From positions 53,176,328 through 53,240,327 of the forward strand of contig OW121743.1 of NCBI GenBank assembly GCA_933228675.1: DNA of 64,000 bases, read 5' to 3'. Both the position numbers and the translations under genes were made by a program. The notes under the pieces are model-generated. The model was given only the letters and a program-made list of their open reading frames with translations, ran no database searches and was not told where the DNA came from. Within the stretch, counting starts at the first letter, position 1. Each line of letters starts with the position of its first letter. Below are positions 12,116 to 23,911 of this stretch, piece after piece. The DNA comes from Stomorhina lunata (taxonomy: Eukaryota; Arthropoda; Insecta; Diptera; Rhiniidae).

Positions 12116-14348
12116 CTTATTTTTATAGGAAATTTTTGCAAAAATTTCTTATTTTTATAGGAAATTTTTGCAAAAATTTCTTATTTTTATAGGAAATTTT
12201 TGCAAAAATTTCTTATTTTTATAGGAAATTTTTGCAAAAATTTCTTATTTTTATAGGAAATTTTTGCAAAAATTTCTTATTTTTATAGGAAATTTTTGCA
12301 AAAATTTCTTATTTTTATAGGAAATTTTTGCAAAAATTTCTTATTTTTATAGGAAATTTTTGCAAAAATTTCTTATTTTTATAGGAAATTTTTGCAAAAA
12401 TTTCTTATTTTTATAGGAAATTTTTGCAAAAATTTCTTATTTTTATAGGAAATTTTTGCAAAAATTTCTTATTTTTATAGGAAATTTTTGCAAAAATTTC
12501 TTATTTTTATAGGAAATTTTTGCAAAAATTTCTTATTTTTATAGGAAATTTTTGCAAAAATTTCTTATTTTTATAGGAAATTTTTGCAAAAATTTCTTAT
12601 TTTTATAGGAAATTTTTGCAAAAATTTCTTATTTTTATAGGAAATTTTTGCAAAAATTTCTTATTTTTATAGGAAATTTTTGCAAAAATTTCTTATTTTT
12701 ATAGGAAATTTTTGCAAAAATTTCTTATTTTTATAGGAAATTTTTGCAAAAATTTCTTATTTTTATAGGAAATTTTTGCAAAAATTTCTTATTTTTATAG
12801 GAAATTTTTGCAAAAATTTCTTATTTTTATAGGAAATTTTTGCAAAAATTTCTTATTTTTATAGGAAATTTTTGCAAAAATTTCTTATTTTTATAGGAAA
12901 TTTTTGCAAAAATTTCTTATTTTTATAGGAAATTTTTGCAAAAATTTCTTATTTTTATAGGAAATTTTTGCAAAAATTTCTTATTTTTATAGGAAATTTT
13001 TGCAAAAATTTCTTATTTTTATAGGAAATTTTTGCAAAAATTTCTTATTTTTATAGGAAATTTTTGCAAAAATTTCTTATTTTTATAGGAAATTTTTGCA
13101 AAAATTTCTTATTTTTATAGGAAATTTTTGCAAAAATTTCTTATTTTTATAGGAAATTTTTGCAAAAATTTCTTATTTTTATAGGAAATTTTTGCAAAAA
13201 TTTCTTATTTTTATAGGAAATTTTTGCAAAAATTTCTTATTTTTATAGGAAATTTTTGCAAAAATTTCTTATTTTTATAGGAAATTTTTGCAAAAATTTC
13301 TTATTTTTATAGGAAATTTTTGCAAAAATTTCTTATTTTTATAGGAAATTTTTGCAAAAATTTCTTATTTTTATAGGAAATTTTTGCAAAAATTTCTTAT
13401 TTTTATAGGAAATTTTTGCAAAAATTTCTTATTTTTATAGGAAATTTTTGCAAAAATTTCTTATTTTTATAGGAAATTTTTGCAAAAATTTCTTATTTTT
13501 ATAGGAAATTTTTGCAAAAATTTCTTATTTTTATAGGAAATTTTTGCAAAAATTTCTTATTTTTATAGGAAATTTTTGCAAAAATTTCTTATTTTTATAG
13601 GAAATTTTTGCAAAAATTTCTTATTTTTATAGGAAATTTTTTCAAAAATTTCTTATTTTTATAGGAAATTTTTGCAAAAATTTCTTATTTTTATAGGAAA
13701 TTTTTGCAAAAATTTCTTATTTTTATAGGAAATTTTTGCAAAAATTTCTTATTTTTATAGGAAATTTTTGCAAAAATTTCTTATTTTTATAGGAAATTTT
13801 TGCAAAAATTTCTTATTTTTATAGGAATTTTTTGCAAAAATTTCTTATTTTTATAGGAAATTTTTGCAAAAATTTCTTATTTTTATAGGAAATTTTTGCA
13901 AAAATTTCTTATTTTTATAGGAAATTTTTGCAAAAATTTCTTATTTTTATAGGAAATTTTTGCAAAAATTTCTTATTTTTATAGGAAATTTTTGCAAAAA
14001 TTTCTTATTTTTATAGGAAATTTTTGCAAAAATTTCTTATTTTTATAGGAAATTTTTGCAAAAATTTCTTATTTTTATAGGAAATTTTTGCAAAAATTTC
14101 TTATTTTTATAGGAAATTTTTGCAAAAATTTCTTATTTTTATAGGAAATTTTTGCAAAAATTTCTTATTTTTATAGGAAATTTTTGCAAAAATTTCTTAT
14201 TTTTATAGGAAATTTTTGCAAAAATTTCTTATTTTTATAGGAAATTTTTGCAAAAATTTCTTATTTTTATAGGAAATTTTTGCAAAAATTTCTTATTTTT
14301 ATAGGAAATTTTTGCAAAAATTTCTTATTTTTATAGGAAATTTTTGCA
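12116..14348 (-). repeat. 32-bp homogeneous satellite sub-array (TTTTTGCAAAAA variant)
   Basis: About 70 nearly identical 32 bp units. Relative to the 31 bp unit, the centre G is replaced by GC, which makes AAATTTTTGCAAAAATTT a perfect 18 bp palindrome. Only single-base variants are seen (for example near 13640 and 13825). Confidence 0.95.
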
Positions 14349-14762
14349 AAAATTTCCTATTTTTATAGGAAATTTTTGCAAAAATTTCCTATTTTTATAG
14401 GAAATTTTTGCAAAAATTTCCTATTTTTATAGGAAATTTTTGCAAAAATTTCCTATTTTTATAGGAAATTTTTGCAAAAATTTCCTATTTTTATAGGAAA
14501 TTTTTGCAAAAATTTCCTATTTTTATAGGAAATTTTTGCAAAAATTTCCTATTTTTATAGGAAATTTTTGCAAAAATTTCCTATTTTTATAGGAAATTTT
14601 TGCAAAAATTTCCTATTTTTATAGGAAATTTTTGCAAAAATTTCCTATTTTTATAGGAAATTTTTGCAAAAATTTCCTATTTTTATAGGAAATTTTTGCA
14701 AAAATTTCCTATTTTTATAGGAAAGTTTTGCAAAAATTTCCTATTTTTATAGGAAATTTTTG
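14349..14762. repeat. Fully palindromic 32-bp satellite sub-array
   Basis: About 13 units in which TTCTTAT of the neighbouring sub-array is TTCCTAT. Both halves of the unit are therefore strict palindromes (CCTATTTTTATAGG-type arms and AAATTTTTGCAAAAATTT). The change from one sub-type to the other is abrupt. Confidence 0.9.
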
Positions 14763-15131
14763 CAAAAATTTCTTATTTTTATAGGAAATTTTTCAAAAAT
14801 TTCTTAGTTTTATAGAAAATTTTTCAAAAATTTATTTTTTTATAGGAAATTTTTCAAAAATTTATTTATTTTTTAGGAAATTTTTCAAAAATTTATTTTT
14901 TTTTTAGAAAAATTTTCAAAGATTTCTTCTTTTTATGGGATATTTTCCAAAAATTTCTTCTTTTTATAGTATATTTTCCAAAAATTTCTTATTTTGATAG
15001 AATATTTTTCAAAAATTTCTTATTTTCATAGGAAATTTTTCTAAAATTTCTTAGTTTTATAGGAAATTTTTGAGGAAGTTTTTAAAAATTGTATATTTTT
15101 ATTAGAAATTTTTCAAAAATTTCTTATTAAT
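14763..15131 (-). repeat. Degenerate right edge of the satellite block
   Basis: Diverged units with TTTCAAAAATTT and TTTTATAGGAAA remnants, decaying into unique DNA at about 15131. Confidence 0.8.
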
Positions 15132-15780
15132 ATGGTTAATTATATATATACAGTTTTTTTTTTTTTTTTGTAAATATTGAGATGTAAATTAATTCTATAT
15201 GTTTGTATGTCAGTAAAATTTTTTCAGTTTTCACTTGCTTTACATTTTGAAAATCATTAAAAGCATTATAACCACAAAAGTTTAATAATATCGAAAGAAC
15301 ATGTCAAACACAGAATTTCATCCATTTTATACAAAGGAAAATCTTTGAACGTAAAATAAAATCCATACACAGTAACCCATACTTAAAAAAGTTTACGTTG
15401 TGTGAGGTTAAAGGATCATATTTATTTAGTTAGGAAAAAAATAAAAAAAATAAGAAGAAATATTTAAATGTCTCTAGTTGAAACTTTGAGGAAATTGAAA
15501 TACTTTAAAAAATGTTAATATGGTGAGCAAGCACAGTGGGGTATCAAAATAATGACTATGGTCAGTGATGATTAACTGGTGATGCCATAGTTAAAAACTC
15601 AGAAAGAAAGACCTTCTGTTCATTTTAAATAATATAGCTCTTGCTGTATTGTTTAGAAATGTCTTTAAAACATCATACATTTAACAGAAATTCTTACCTA
15701 AATTTATAAGATGCAGATTATGTGATACCCTACAAAAAAGACCGATTGTCTCGCATATATTGGGGATGTATGTATATCTT
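15132..15780. other. AT-rich intergenic sequence, no gene seen
   Basis: Nothing recognised apart from a weak inverted pair GGGGTATCA (about 15538) / TGATACCCTA (about 15723), which could bound a small decayed element. Confidence 0.45.
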
Positions 15781-16265
15781 CACAAAAGATTACACTCTCT
15801 TACACTAAAAAAAAAACTCGGGAAACGACCTACCTTGGGTTAAAGGCCTTATTGAGTACATGACAAATCGTGCAAATTTCAAAAATATGTCCTAATTTAA
15901 TATTTATACGCAAAAAACCGATTTTAACGAGGTTCGTCAACTTATCGATCCATAGGTCAGTCAGTTTGAATCCGATTTAACTTCTTTTAGCAGCAAATAA
16001 AAGAAAATAGATTGCACTTTGGCATTTTGATTTTGACACATTTGTACATTAAAAGAGTATTTTTTGTTAAAAATATCTAAAAAAAACAAATTTGGATACA
16101 AATTTCGATACATTTGTTGGTCAAAAAGAGCTCTCTCTACTAATTTTGGTTAAAATCTGTCGACTTCTTAGGGACTTACACTCAAATTTAATTTGATTGA
16201 AAAGTTACGCCTAAACGACTGCAACACTTTTTGCTTAAATTATGCCAAAATTTATTGACAACAAG
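15781..16265 (-). mobile_element. Unclassified dispersed repeat (family E), minus orientation
   Basis: The 15800-16110 part is the reverse complement of 46600-46905 (shared AACGAGGTTC.TCAAC, GACAAATCGTGCAAA and ACACTAAAAAAA segments). The 16130-16265 part is the reverse complement of 30140-30280 (shared GACTGCAACACTTTTTGC and CTACTAATTTT). The two pieces therefore belong to one longer family. No coding domain is recognised. Confidence 0.6.
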
Positions 16266-17520
16266 CTTTACGTGAGGCCTAAGGTAGCTGTTGGACTAAT
16301 GTTTCTCTGAGTTATTACCTCGGCTAGCTGTAGTGGTGTAGGGTATAATGACTGTTAAGTGGTGGAAAGCATATGCCTTCTTTCATATAATAGATCGATT
16401 TTAGACATTTTTAATAGAAGTGACTTTGAAGTAACAAAAAATTGTGTCATAATACCCTTCTAACCAATCATAGTGTAGGGTATAATTACTGTTATTGATC
16501 CCTTTAAAAGCATTCCTTAAAAGCACGAATCATGAGTGACTACATGAAAACGTAAATTTTGGCGGTTTGGTTTTTTTTCGCAACATCTGCTTGGCAAACG
16601 TGAAAGGTTGTTTGGTGGCAATTTGGATTTGTCCCCTTGTAGGCCATAATTTAAAAATATACATATCCACACATACATACATATAAATGTATGTTAATAA
16701 CATGGATGTATGTGGTTTTTATGTATTTCCTCTTTTGTTCGTTTAAATATAATTTTCATCACATGTGTCTGTATGTATGTGTGGTCGGTTGGTTGGTTAG
16801 TTGGGCTTAATACATCATATCACGTAATATTTAAAGCCAAACAAAACATGTCTGAACCAACATTCAACTTTAATAACTTGTATGAGAGAAAATTGCTATA
16901 GAGAATTGTGTTGTGTTGTAGTAGTCCTTTTTTCTTCCTTTGTTTTTTTTCAGTCGAAAGCTAACAAGTATAAACATAAAACCGGAAACAATGAAATACA
17001 TACACACATATAAACATATTTACAATACAACAATAACAATAACTATATGGAAAAATAATCACTCAATTGTTTGTAGAGAAATAATGTTTTATAACTATAC
17101 AAATTATTGCAAAAACATGCATGCTAAAGCATGTCGAATTTTGTACACAACACGACTGGAAAACAAAAACAATAGCAAATTTCGCAAAAAAAATAGTCGC
17201 CAAATTCCTATATTTAAAGTTGGCTTAATAAGAGTTTAATGGCACATGCAGTTTTATGACTCTTTTATTCTTATACTTTTATATCCAAATGTTATACATA
17301 CGTTATTTATATTGAAAATATTTTCTACAAAGAAATTTCCTTTTAAGCTAAATTGCTGGCTCCTTCATTCATTTGTTAGTATTACAAAAAATAATAAATT
17401 ATTTCCATTATTTATTATTAACTCATTGAAACACTTTTCTTTAATGGCGGAATTCCATGTTGTTGTGTAAAAGCATTTTGAATTATATATTTAATCACTG
17501 ACAGTTTTATTTAATCTTAG
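16266..17520. other. AT-rich intergenic sequence, no gene recognised
   Basis: Contains a CATA/TGTA microsatellite-like region (16665-16790). Frames of 63-99 codons at 16710-17470 are low complexity without domain signatures. I do not call a gene. Confidence 0.45.
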
Positions 17521-17815
17521 TTATCATACCCTACACTAAATAAGTCGATAGTCTAGTTCATTGTTTACTTTATAGTCTGGTGCAATATCTGGTCTTAAAT
17601 CTAGTCTACTTCAAAGGCCAATTCGCAGTCCAGTCCACAGTCTGTTTCTGAACTAAACTACCATAGCCTCTTTCAGAGTCTAGTTAATAGCAGAGTCCAT
17701 GGAAGAGTCTATATTCTAGTTAATACTCTAGTTCATAGAGTAGTAATTCAATAGTCCATTTCACAGTCTAGTCAAAAGTCAAGTCTATGGTAAGTGGATA
17801 GTAGAGAGGTTCAAG
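17521..17815. repeat. Degenerate AGTCTAGTTCAT-type simple repeat
   Basis: Many imperfect copies of (A/T)AGTC(T/C)AGT with CATAGTCT-like spacing. They are recognisable as cryptic tandem sequence, not a clean array. A similar composition recurs at 23340-23900. Confidence 0.55.
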
Positions 17816-17934
17816 GTGATGAAAAGGAAATATAAAGCATTGTATCGGGTTTTTCAACAGGGACGCTATAAAAGTACAGCGACCGGGACAGCAGACGACG
17901 CCATATTTTTGACATTTCAGTAAGGTTTGCTATT

Positions 17935-18252
17935 TTATGATGGAAAGATATACGAGCCAACAACGATTCAAAATTATTTAAATTTACTACCGAAATTCGG
18001 AGTCAGTGGCCTCAACGTTAAGAGCGCGAATCATTTTCAGCGATGAGGCGCATTTCTGGCTTCTTCAATAAACATAAATAATGCTTTATTGGTCATCCCG
18101 AAAAAATTACGGTCTGGGGCGGTTTATGGGCCGGTGGCGTCATTGGTCCGTTTTTCATCCGTAATGATCAAGACCAATACGTTACGCGTCGAGGAAATTT
18201 TTCCCCACCAACATTTTTTGGTTTTATCAAAAAACTATTTATTACAATAATA
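17935..18252 (+). pseudogene. Decayed mariner/Tc1-type transposase fragment
   Basis: At 17938 a start codon opens MMERYTSQQRFKII, resembling the N-terminus of mariner/IS630-type transposases. After a few residues the frame jumps to the catalytic region: IIFSDEAHFW, the first catalytic Asp block, at about 18030-18063. A frameshift and stops follow, then VWGGLWAGGVIGPFF at about 18112-18160. Most of the helix-turn-helix region is missing and there are several frame breaks, so this is an internally deleted pseudogene. Its 3' part was split by the Helentron-like element at 18253-20692 and resumes at 20693. Family membership is clear from the FSDEAHF and VWGGLWAGG motifs; the subfamily is not determined. 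Confidence 0.75.
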
Positions 18253-20497
18253 AACAAGTAAGAGTGGTATATTCGACTTTGCCGAATCTTGGATACCCTT
18301 CACCAATGGTGTTCCAAAAGTACTTAATGTAATTCGTAGCAATATTTGGTTATACTAGTATTATATGCAAAGAGTCTTTAAAATTAAGAGTCGGAAAACG
18401 AAAACCTTTTCGGTGGCGTCATCATCTAGGATAGTTATGCACCCAAAGGTTAGGTTGGGCAGGTGGCTGATGTCTAGGGAAGCTTCACTTGGGTTCTAAA
18501 GTGGTCCCTTTGTGAAAGATAATGATTACTAGACTACAAGTAGAGAATGCATATTTAAGCCAGCCAGTAGCTTCGAAATAAAATAGACACACATTTTACG
18601 AACATTTAATAAAGTTCGATAGACCAGATAAACCATGCAGAAAAGATGCTTCAAAATGTAGATGCCCATAGATTTGCAATAGCACATCGATTTGATAAAG
18701 TTTAAGTATTTTGACATGCAACCCAAAAACGCTGTGCCCAGTGAGGGTTGTGGACTTTAATTCGTACGAATTATCCAACTAGTAAAAGTTCTTGATTAGT
18801 TATGTAAAACTCTGAAGTTAGCGGACTGATTTAGGTCAAAGCTTCAACAATGATTGTCAATGTATACAAGCCTTAAAATTATAGGGTATACACTCTTAGT
18901 TTTAGATACATACGTGAAATATATAGCTTTTGAATGGATGGGTATCAGCTTTGTCGGAAAAGTTTACTTATTAATTTGAAGTTAGTTAATTAATTAAAAT
19001 GAACACTTCATCAATAATATTTGGGGTGTATAGTTCTTTCGATCTGTCCGATGGATGTTTGGAAAGTTTTGCTCTAGTTCTTTGTGCTATTTTAATGTGA
19101 TTTAATTTATCAGCATTAAATCGATTCCCGGTCGGGTTTATATGGGAGATTTCACTAAATGTGAATAGAGCTCGCCCATTTTCAATATCGAACTTTTCAA
19201 GAGATCAGAAATACTTTTGTCAAATGTTGTCCCTCTAAAAAGTTTATTTTAGGCGCTATCGCCCTGAATAACGATATTGTACAACGTCTTTTTACTAAAT
19301 ATCATCATCGTATCTATTATAATTTGTCATTTATTAACTACTAAGAGATTGCCTTAGGCGATGTTATACGGGATCAATTGTCAAACGTGAACGGATTTCT
19401 CCCAATTGCAATTAAAAAATTTAAATTTTTGTTGATGTGTGAGATACTTACATACATATGTAGGTTTTGAACGGATATCATGTAATTAGCTGCATTTTTG
19501 TACTTCCTAGGAAGATTACCTATAATTTGATATATAATACATTCTCAAATGTTATCATAATGTTCAAAAGTCAGACACAAAATTAAGATAAATGCAGTGT
19601 GTCTGTCTGCTAAAACCAGATTTGTGGAGCTCCTGAATTGTGCCACCCTGAATTTCAACATTGTCGATCAAAACACCATCGCTTAAACGCTAAATTATAT
19701 ATACCACAAATTACAGAATGCATCAGGATTTAGATAATCCCCTGCGAAGGACGCTATTAAACTTCATCAAAATAAACATCTGAGATATCGACAAAACAGC
19801 AGCTAAAAAAACTTGACTACAACAGAAAAAAGGACAGACAGGTAGACGGACGGATATGTAGACGGACGGATAAACAAACAGACGGACGGACGAGCAAACA
19901 AACAGACGGACGGATAGACGGACGGAGGTCGCGAAATCGATTCTTGTGCCGATTCTGAGTTGATCGGTACAATTTGAATGGTATTCATAATCAGATTTGT
20001 AGAGTTCATACATCAGATTTTAGGAAATCCTCCCATAAAGAACGATGTCAAATTTCATCACAATCGGTCCATAAACACCATATCGCTGAAACAATACTTA
20101 CAAAATGTAAACAAAATTTCTTAGACACGTACTTTGGACAATTTGCTGTACATCAAATGTAGTGTTTTTTCGATATCTCAGTTGTTTATGGACCGATTTT
20201 GATAAAATTTTACAGAGTGCTTTGGGAAAATATTTCCTACAATCTGATATATAACATATTATCACATGTACACCAGGAGTATCTTTTTTCTCTTGTTATT
20301 TAAAAGTGTGTTTCAATCAAAAATTTTCAAATTTTCGTCTAATTTTTGGTATTTTTTCGATATTTTCGGTGTTTATAAACCGATTTTAATGAAATTTAAT
20401 AGCGTTCATTGCGGGAGAATTTCCTAAAATCTGATATATAATTTATGTAAGTCCATCCTCCAGGGGCTTCAGAAACTTGATTTCAACAGACAGACAG

Positions 20498-20555
<58 letters not shown>

Positions 20556-20692
20556 GGACATCGCTTAATCGATTCTCCTCCCGATTCTGAGTCGATCGGT
20601 ATAATTTTTATGGGGTCTACGATCACTAATAAAAAATTACAAACGGAATCACAAACTTATAATACCCTTTCACCTATTGGTGAAGGGTATAA
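18253..20692 (-). mobile_element. Helentron/DINE-like element, family C (copy C1)
   Basis: The left end is ACAAGTAAGAGTGGTATATT plus the CGACTTTGCCGAATC stem-loop and GGATACCCTTCACC. The right end is a TATAATACCC..GGTGAAGGGTATAA hairpin. Two complement-(GTCY)n tracts lie at about 19836-19926 and 20486-20556. Modules with TTTATGGACCGATTTTGAT, CTGATATATAA and TTTCCTAAAATC recur. It is collinear almost end to end with C2 (32552-35094). About 2.44 kb, with no recognisable Rep/helicase, so non-autonomous. It interrupts a mariner remnant, and 21105-21255 provides the unoccupied paralogous site. Confidence 0.75.
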
Positions 20693-20790
20693 TAATTGTA
20701 ATAAATTGGGATCTTAGTACAATACACTACAGTAAAACTTTTTAATTAAATGTTTCGTGTCCCAAAATTTTGACAAACCTTTTTAATAAA
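20693..20790 (+). pseudogene. 3' portion of the interrupted mariner remnant
   Basis: Continues the sequence split at 18252: TAATTGTAATAAATTGGGAT, then ACACTACAGTAAAACTTTTT, matching 21180-21255. It is 3' untranslated or terminal sequence of the transposon. Confidence 0.6.
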
Positions 20791-21104
20791 TGCAGCCGTA
20801 GCACATGTGCCAAGTTTGAAAATCAACTTTTGTTTATTTAAATCTCTCTTTGAACGTCCTTTATAGTACTTTTGTCTTAGTCGCCAACAAAGCAACAACA
20901 AAAATGTGGGAAATAAAGAAATGATAAAACTGAAAAATGTTAGTGTGTTTCTGTTCAGATGATGGTCTTCGCTTTATGTTTATATTTGTTGGACACAATA
21001 AAAATAATTCGTATTTATTCAGTCCCTCAAATTATACATAATGTGTGGTTTTCGCTCTGTCTAGAATTAGGGATAATCCTCCTGATGAGATGGCCTAACC
21101 AACC

Positions 21105-21260
21105 ATCAAAACGCGTCGAAGAAAGGTTTCCCCACCAACATTTTTTTGGTTTTATCAAAAGACTATTTATTACAATAATAAATAATTGTAATAAATTGGG
21201 ATCATAGCGCAATACACTACAGTAAAATTTTTCAATTAAATGTTTGATATCCCAAAATTT
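21105..21260 (+). pseudogene. Second mariner-remnant fragment carrying the empty Helentron site
   Basis: Shares ACGCGTCGA.GAA, CCCCACCAACATTTTTT, GGTTTTATCAAAA.ACTATT and the downstream ATAATTGTAATAAATTGGG with the interrupted copy. Here they are contiguous. This shows the ancestral arrangement without the 2.4 kb insertion. Confidence 0.7.
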
Positions 21261-21299
21261 TAATAGAGCTTTATTTATTTTGGCTGAAATTAGACCACC

Positions 21300-21480
21300 C
21301 CTTGTAATGTACAATCTGCAATTCTTAACAGAATTTGATTTTTCATACTTTTTTTTTCAATGTATAAGTCGCAATTCTCATCAGAATTTTAAAAAAGTTG
21401 GCACACGTCTATTAATTTTGGTGGAGATCCCTTGACACTTTGAGGTACCTGCCTTAGACCCCCATTTTTCACTTAGTATT
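21300..21480 (-). mobile_element. Family E fragment, minus orientation
   Basis: Reverse complement of part of the 150 bp tandem module at 30200-30660 (shared GAGGTACCTGCCTTAGACCC, GCACACGTCTATTAATTTTG and AATTCT.A.CAGAATTT segments). Confidence 0.6.
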
Positions 21481-21494
21481 ATTCTCAATGAATA

Positions 21495-22935
21495 ATAGGG
21501 TGAAGCAAAAAATTAGTGCTTTATATCCTAAAGTGCTCAAAAAAAAATTATCCTCCTAGGCCAATGAGGTTAAATCCTAGGACCCATTTGTATGGGGAAA
21601 AATGGAAGTTTTTTCAGTTTTTGGTAAAATTCAGCCAATAAACTTACATTTTTGGCAAAACCAATAACTGGATGTAAAAGACAACTAAATTAGCTTTCAT
21701 TAGAGTTATGAAAACTAAAAATCCATGCATTCGTATTCTTTTCAACACGCCTAAGGAATGCCTTACAAAGTAAGGCATTCCTTATCATCTTAAGACTTAT
21801 AAGTTCTAAATAGTTGAAATTTATTAAAATATAATTAAATTTACAAGTTTTTTTTTATACTAGAGAATGGTACTTTTTTTAAAGACCGTTTCAAAACGCA
21901 CTTTTTAAGTTTTAGAAAATTTTGTTAAAAAAATATTAGATATTTCACAATTTTCGATCTGTATGTTAAAACAGACAGATGTGATAATGAAATCCATGAG
22001 TTTGATATCTCATATGGTTTCGCCGTACCTGTCACTTCAATTCGTAATAACTATTTTTATTAATTTTGATAAAAATTCGCCACAACATTCATAGCATTTC
22101 GTATTTTTTTTATTTTGACCTTTGACCTCGATGAAAAAAGGGTTTAGCTCACCAAATATCAAAGAAAGTTCTAGTGGACATTCCTCAATGACTGGGCAAT
22201 AAAAGTCAGTATTAGCTTTATCAAAAGAAAGCTTAAATAAAATTTACTATGGATCTACTTAAAAGATGTCCAAAAATTTACTTTTTCGGAAAATTTTAAG
22301 ATTTCATGTCGCAGATACGGCGAAGCCATATGAGATATCAAACTAAACTTTATTGAATTTTATTACCACATCTGTCTGTCTTAATATGCCGATCAAAAAT
22401 TTCGAAATGTATGATATTTTTTCAACAAAATTTTCTAAAATTTAAAAAGTGAGTTTTGAAACGGTCCGTACAAAAAAAAAACATTTCCCAGTATAAAATA
22501 AACTATGTAAATTTAATTATATTTTCATTCATTTATTTAGTGTTTATAAGTCTTTAGATGATAATGAATATCTTACTTTGTAATTTCTGTACTCCAAAGT
22601 TAGTTTTTTTGCTGCATATCCTTAGGCGTGTTGAAAGGGACACGAGTTTTCTAGGGCAAATTGCAGTAACTTAAAAACTATTGCATTAATTTTTAGTTTT
22701 TATGACTCTAATGAAAGCTAATTTAGTTGTCTTCTATATCCAATTATTGGTTTTGCCAAAAACATATTATTATTGGTTGAAATTTACCAAAATTTTAAAA
22801 AATTCCCATATTTCCCCATACAAATGGGTTCTAGAAATAAATGTCCTGTGCGCCACCTCAGGACATTGCCCTTGGAAGACAACATTTTTTTTTATCACCT
22901 TAAGATGTAAAGCATCGATTTTTAACCCAGGCGTA
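21495..22935. mobile_element. Long foldback element (about 1.4 kb inverted repeat)
   Basis: The left arm (about 21495-22120) pairs with the right arm (about 22220-22935). Paired landmarks are GCTTTCATTAGAGT (21698) with ACTCTAATGAAAGC (22706), CAACACGCCTAAGGA (21743) with CCTTAGGCGTGTTG (22620), CAGACAGATGTG (21973) with CACATCTGTCTG (22368), and GATATCTCATATGG (22003) with CCATATGAGATATC (22328). The arms are diverged by substitutions and indels. The 115-codon frame at 22702-23049 lies inside and is not a gene. Termini and target duplication are unclear. Confidence 0.75.
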
Positions 22936-23339
22936 TCGTATTTCAATAAAAGTTGTATTTCGCTCCTACCTAATGTGTATTTTTTGAACCAATTAAAACA
23001 CAAACAAAAGAAAAAATACCAAATATGTGTTTGGTACTTTTTGATTTAGGGGGTAAAAACGGGAAAACAAATTTTAAGGTGGATTCATTCTTCCTAAGCT
23101 TTATATTATCACTCGAACCAATGAAGCTAGAAATACAATTTATAGAGAAGTCTATTGCCAATTACAAAATATCAAACAGGTATTTGGTGAGTGGTTTATG
23201 TTGAACATTTCATTCAACCGAAATCCAAATCATTCGAGCTGAGGATCTGAGAATTTTTACAAAAGAACCGCTTAAGTCGTTCAACCGTTCTTTGAGACTT
23301 GTCAATTCCCAATAAGTGCCACGTAGTGTTAGTTCTATT
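22936..23339. other. Intergenic sequence, no gene seen
   Basis: AT-rich unique DNA; nothing recognised. Confidence 0.45.
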
Positions 23340-23905
23340 AAGACCTTAATTTTTGTCTAAGGCTGATCGATATGAGTAGACTACAATTCATAGTATGGCC
23401 ATAGTCAGGTCATACTGAAAACATATTCAGATCAAAGTCATCGTCATAGATGATTTACGGTCTGTTTATAGTTTGGTTGCAGGCTTGGCATAGTTTGGTT
23501 AAAATCGCGACATATTTAGTCTGATCATAGTTCGATCATAAGCTAGTCTCATATAATCCTTTATAGTCTTTATATAGTCTTTATAGCAACTACGTCCTAA
23601 TAGTCCCATCATTGACATAGGTAGAAACATTTTCGTCATAGTCTGTTCATAAACTTATCTTAGTATAGACTGATCATAATTTGATCGAAGTCAAGTCGTA
23701 GTACATATAGCAAAAGTCTAATATTAGCCATATTATCATGTAGTGTGGTCATAATCTGATAATATTTTAATTAAGGTCTAATCATTACATAGTTATAGTC
23801 TAGTGGTACGTTAGTCATGTCTAGTTATAGCTCGATCATACTCGGGTCGTATAATAATAATTTGGCTTAATTCTGTTCATGGCCTTAGGCCTGATCATGA
23901 TTTAC
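23340..23905. repeat. Degenerate ATAGTCT/GATCATA-type simple repeat
   Basis: Frequent imperfect TCATAGTCTG, GATCATAGT and TATAGTCTTTATA units. A cryptic tandem composition like 17521-17815. Confidence 0.5.
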
Positions 23906-23911
23906 TAATTA

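Noticed and set aside
15533..15740. Possible small element bounded by GGGGTATCA / TGATACCCTA
   Set aside because: Only 9-10 matching bases and no target duplication; not enough to call.
16940..17470. Adjacent frames of 99 and 74 codons
   Set aside because: AT-rich composition with no domain, no start context and no splice evidence; expected by chance.
18529..18778. Minus-strand frames of 60-65 codons, one also present at 32828-33031
   Set aside because: Shared only because the C1 and C2 elements are copies of each other; no protein signature, and the sequence sits in a non-coding Helentron-like body.
22702..23049. 115-codon plus-strand frame
   Set aside because: Lies largely within a foldback arm, low complexity, and its counterpart in the other arm is not conserved as a frame.
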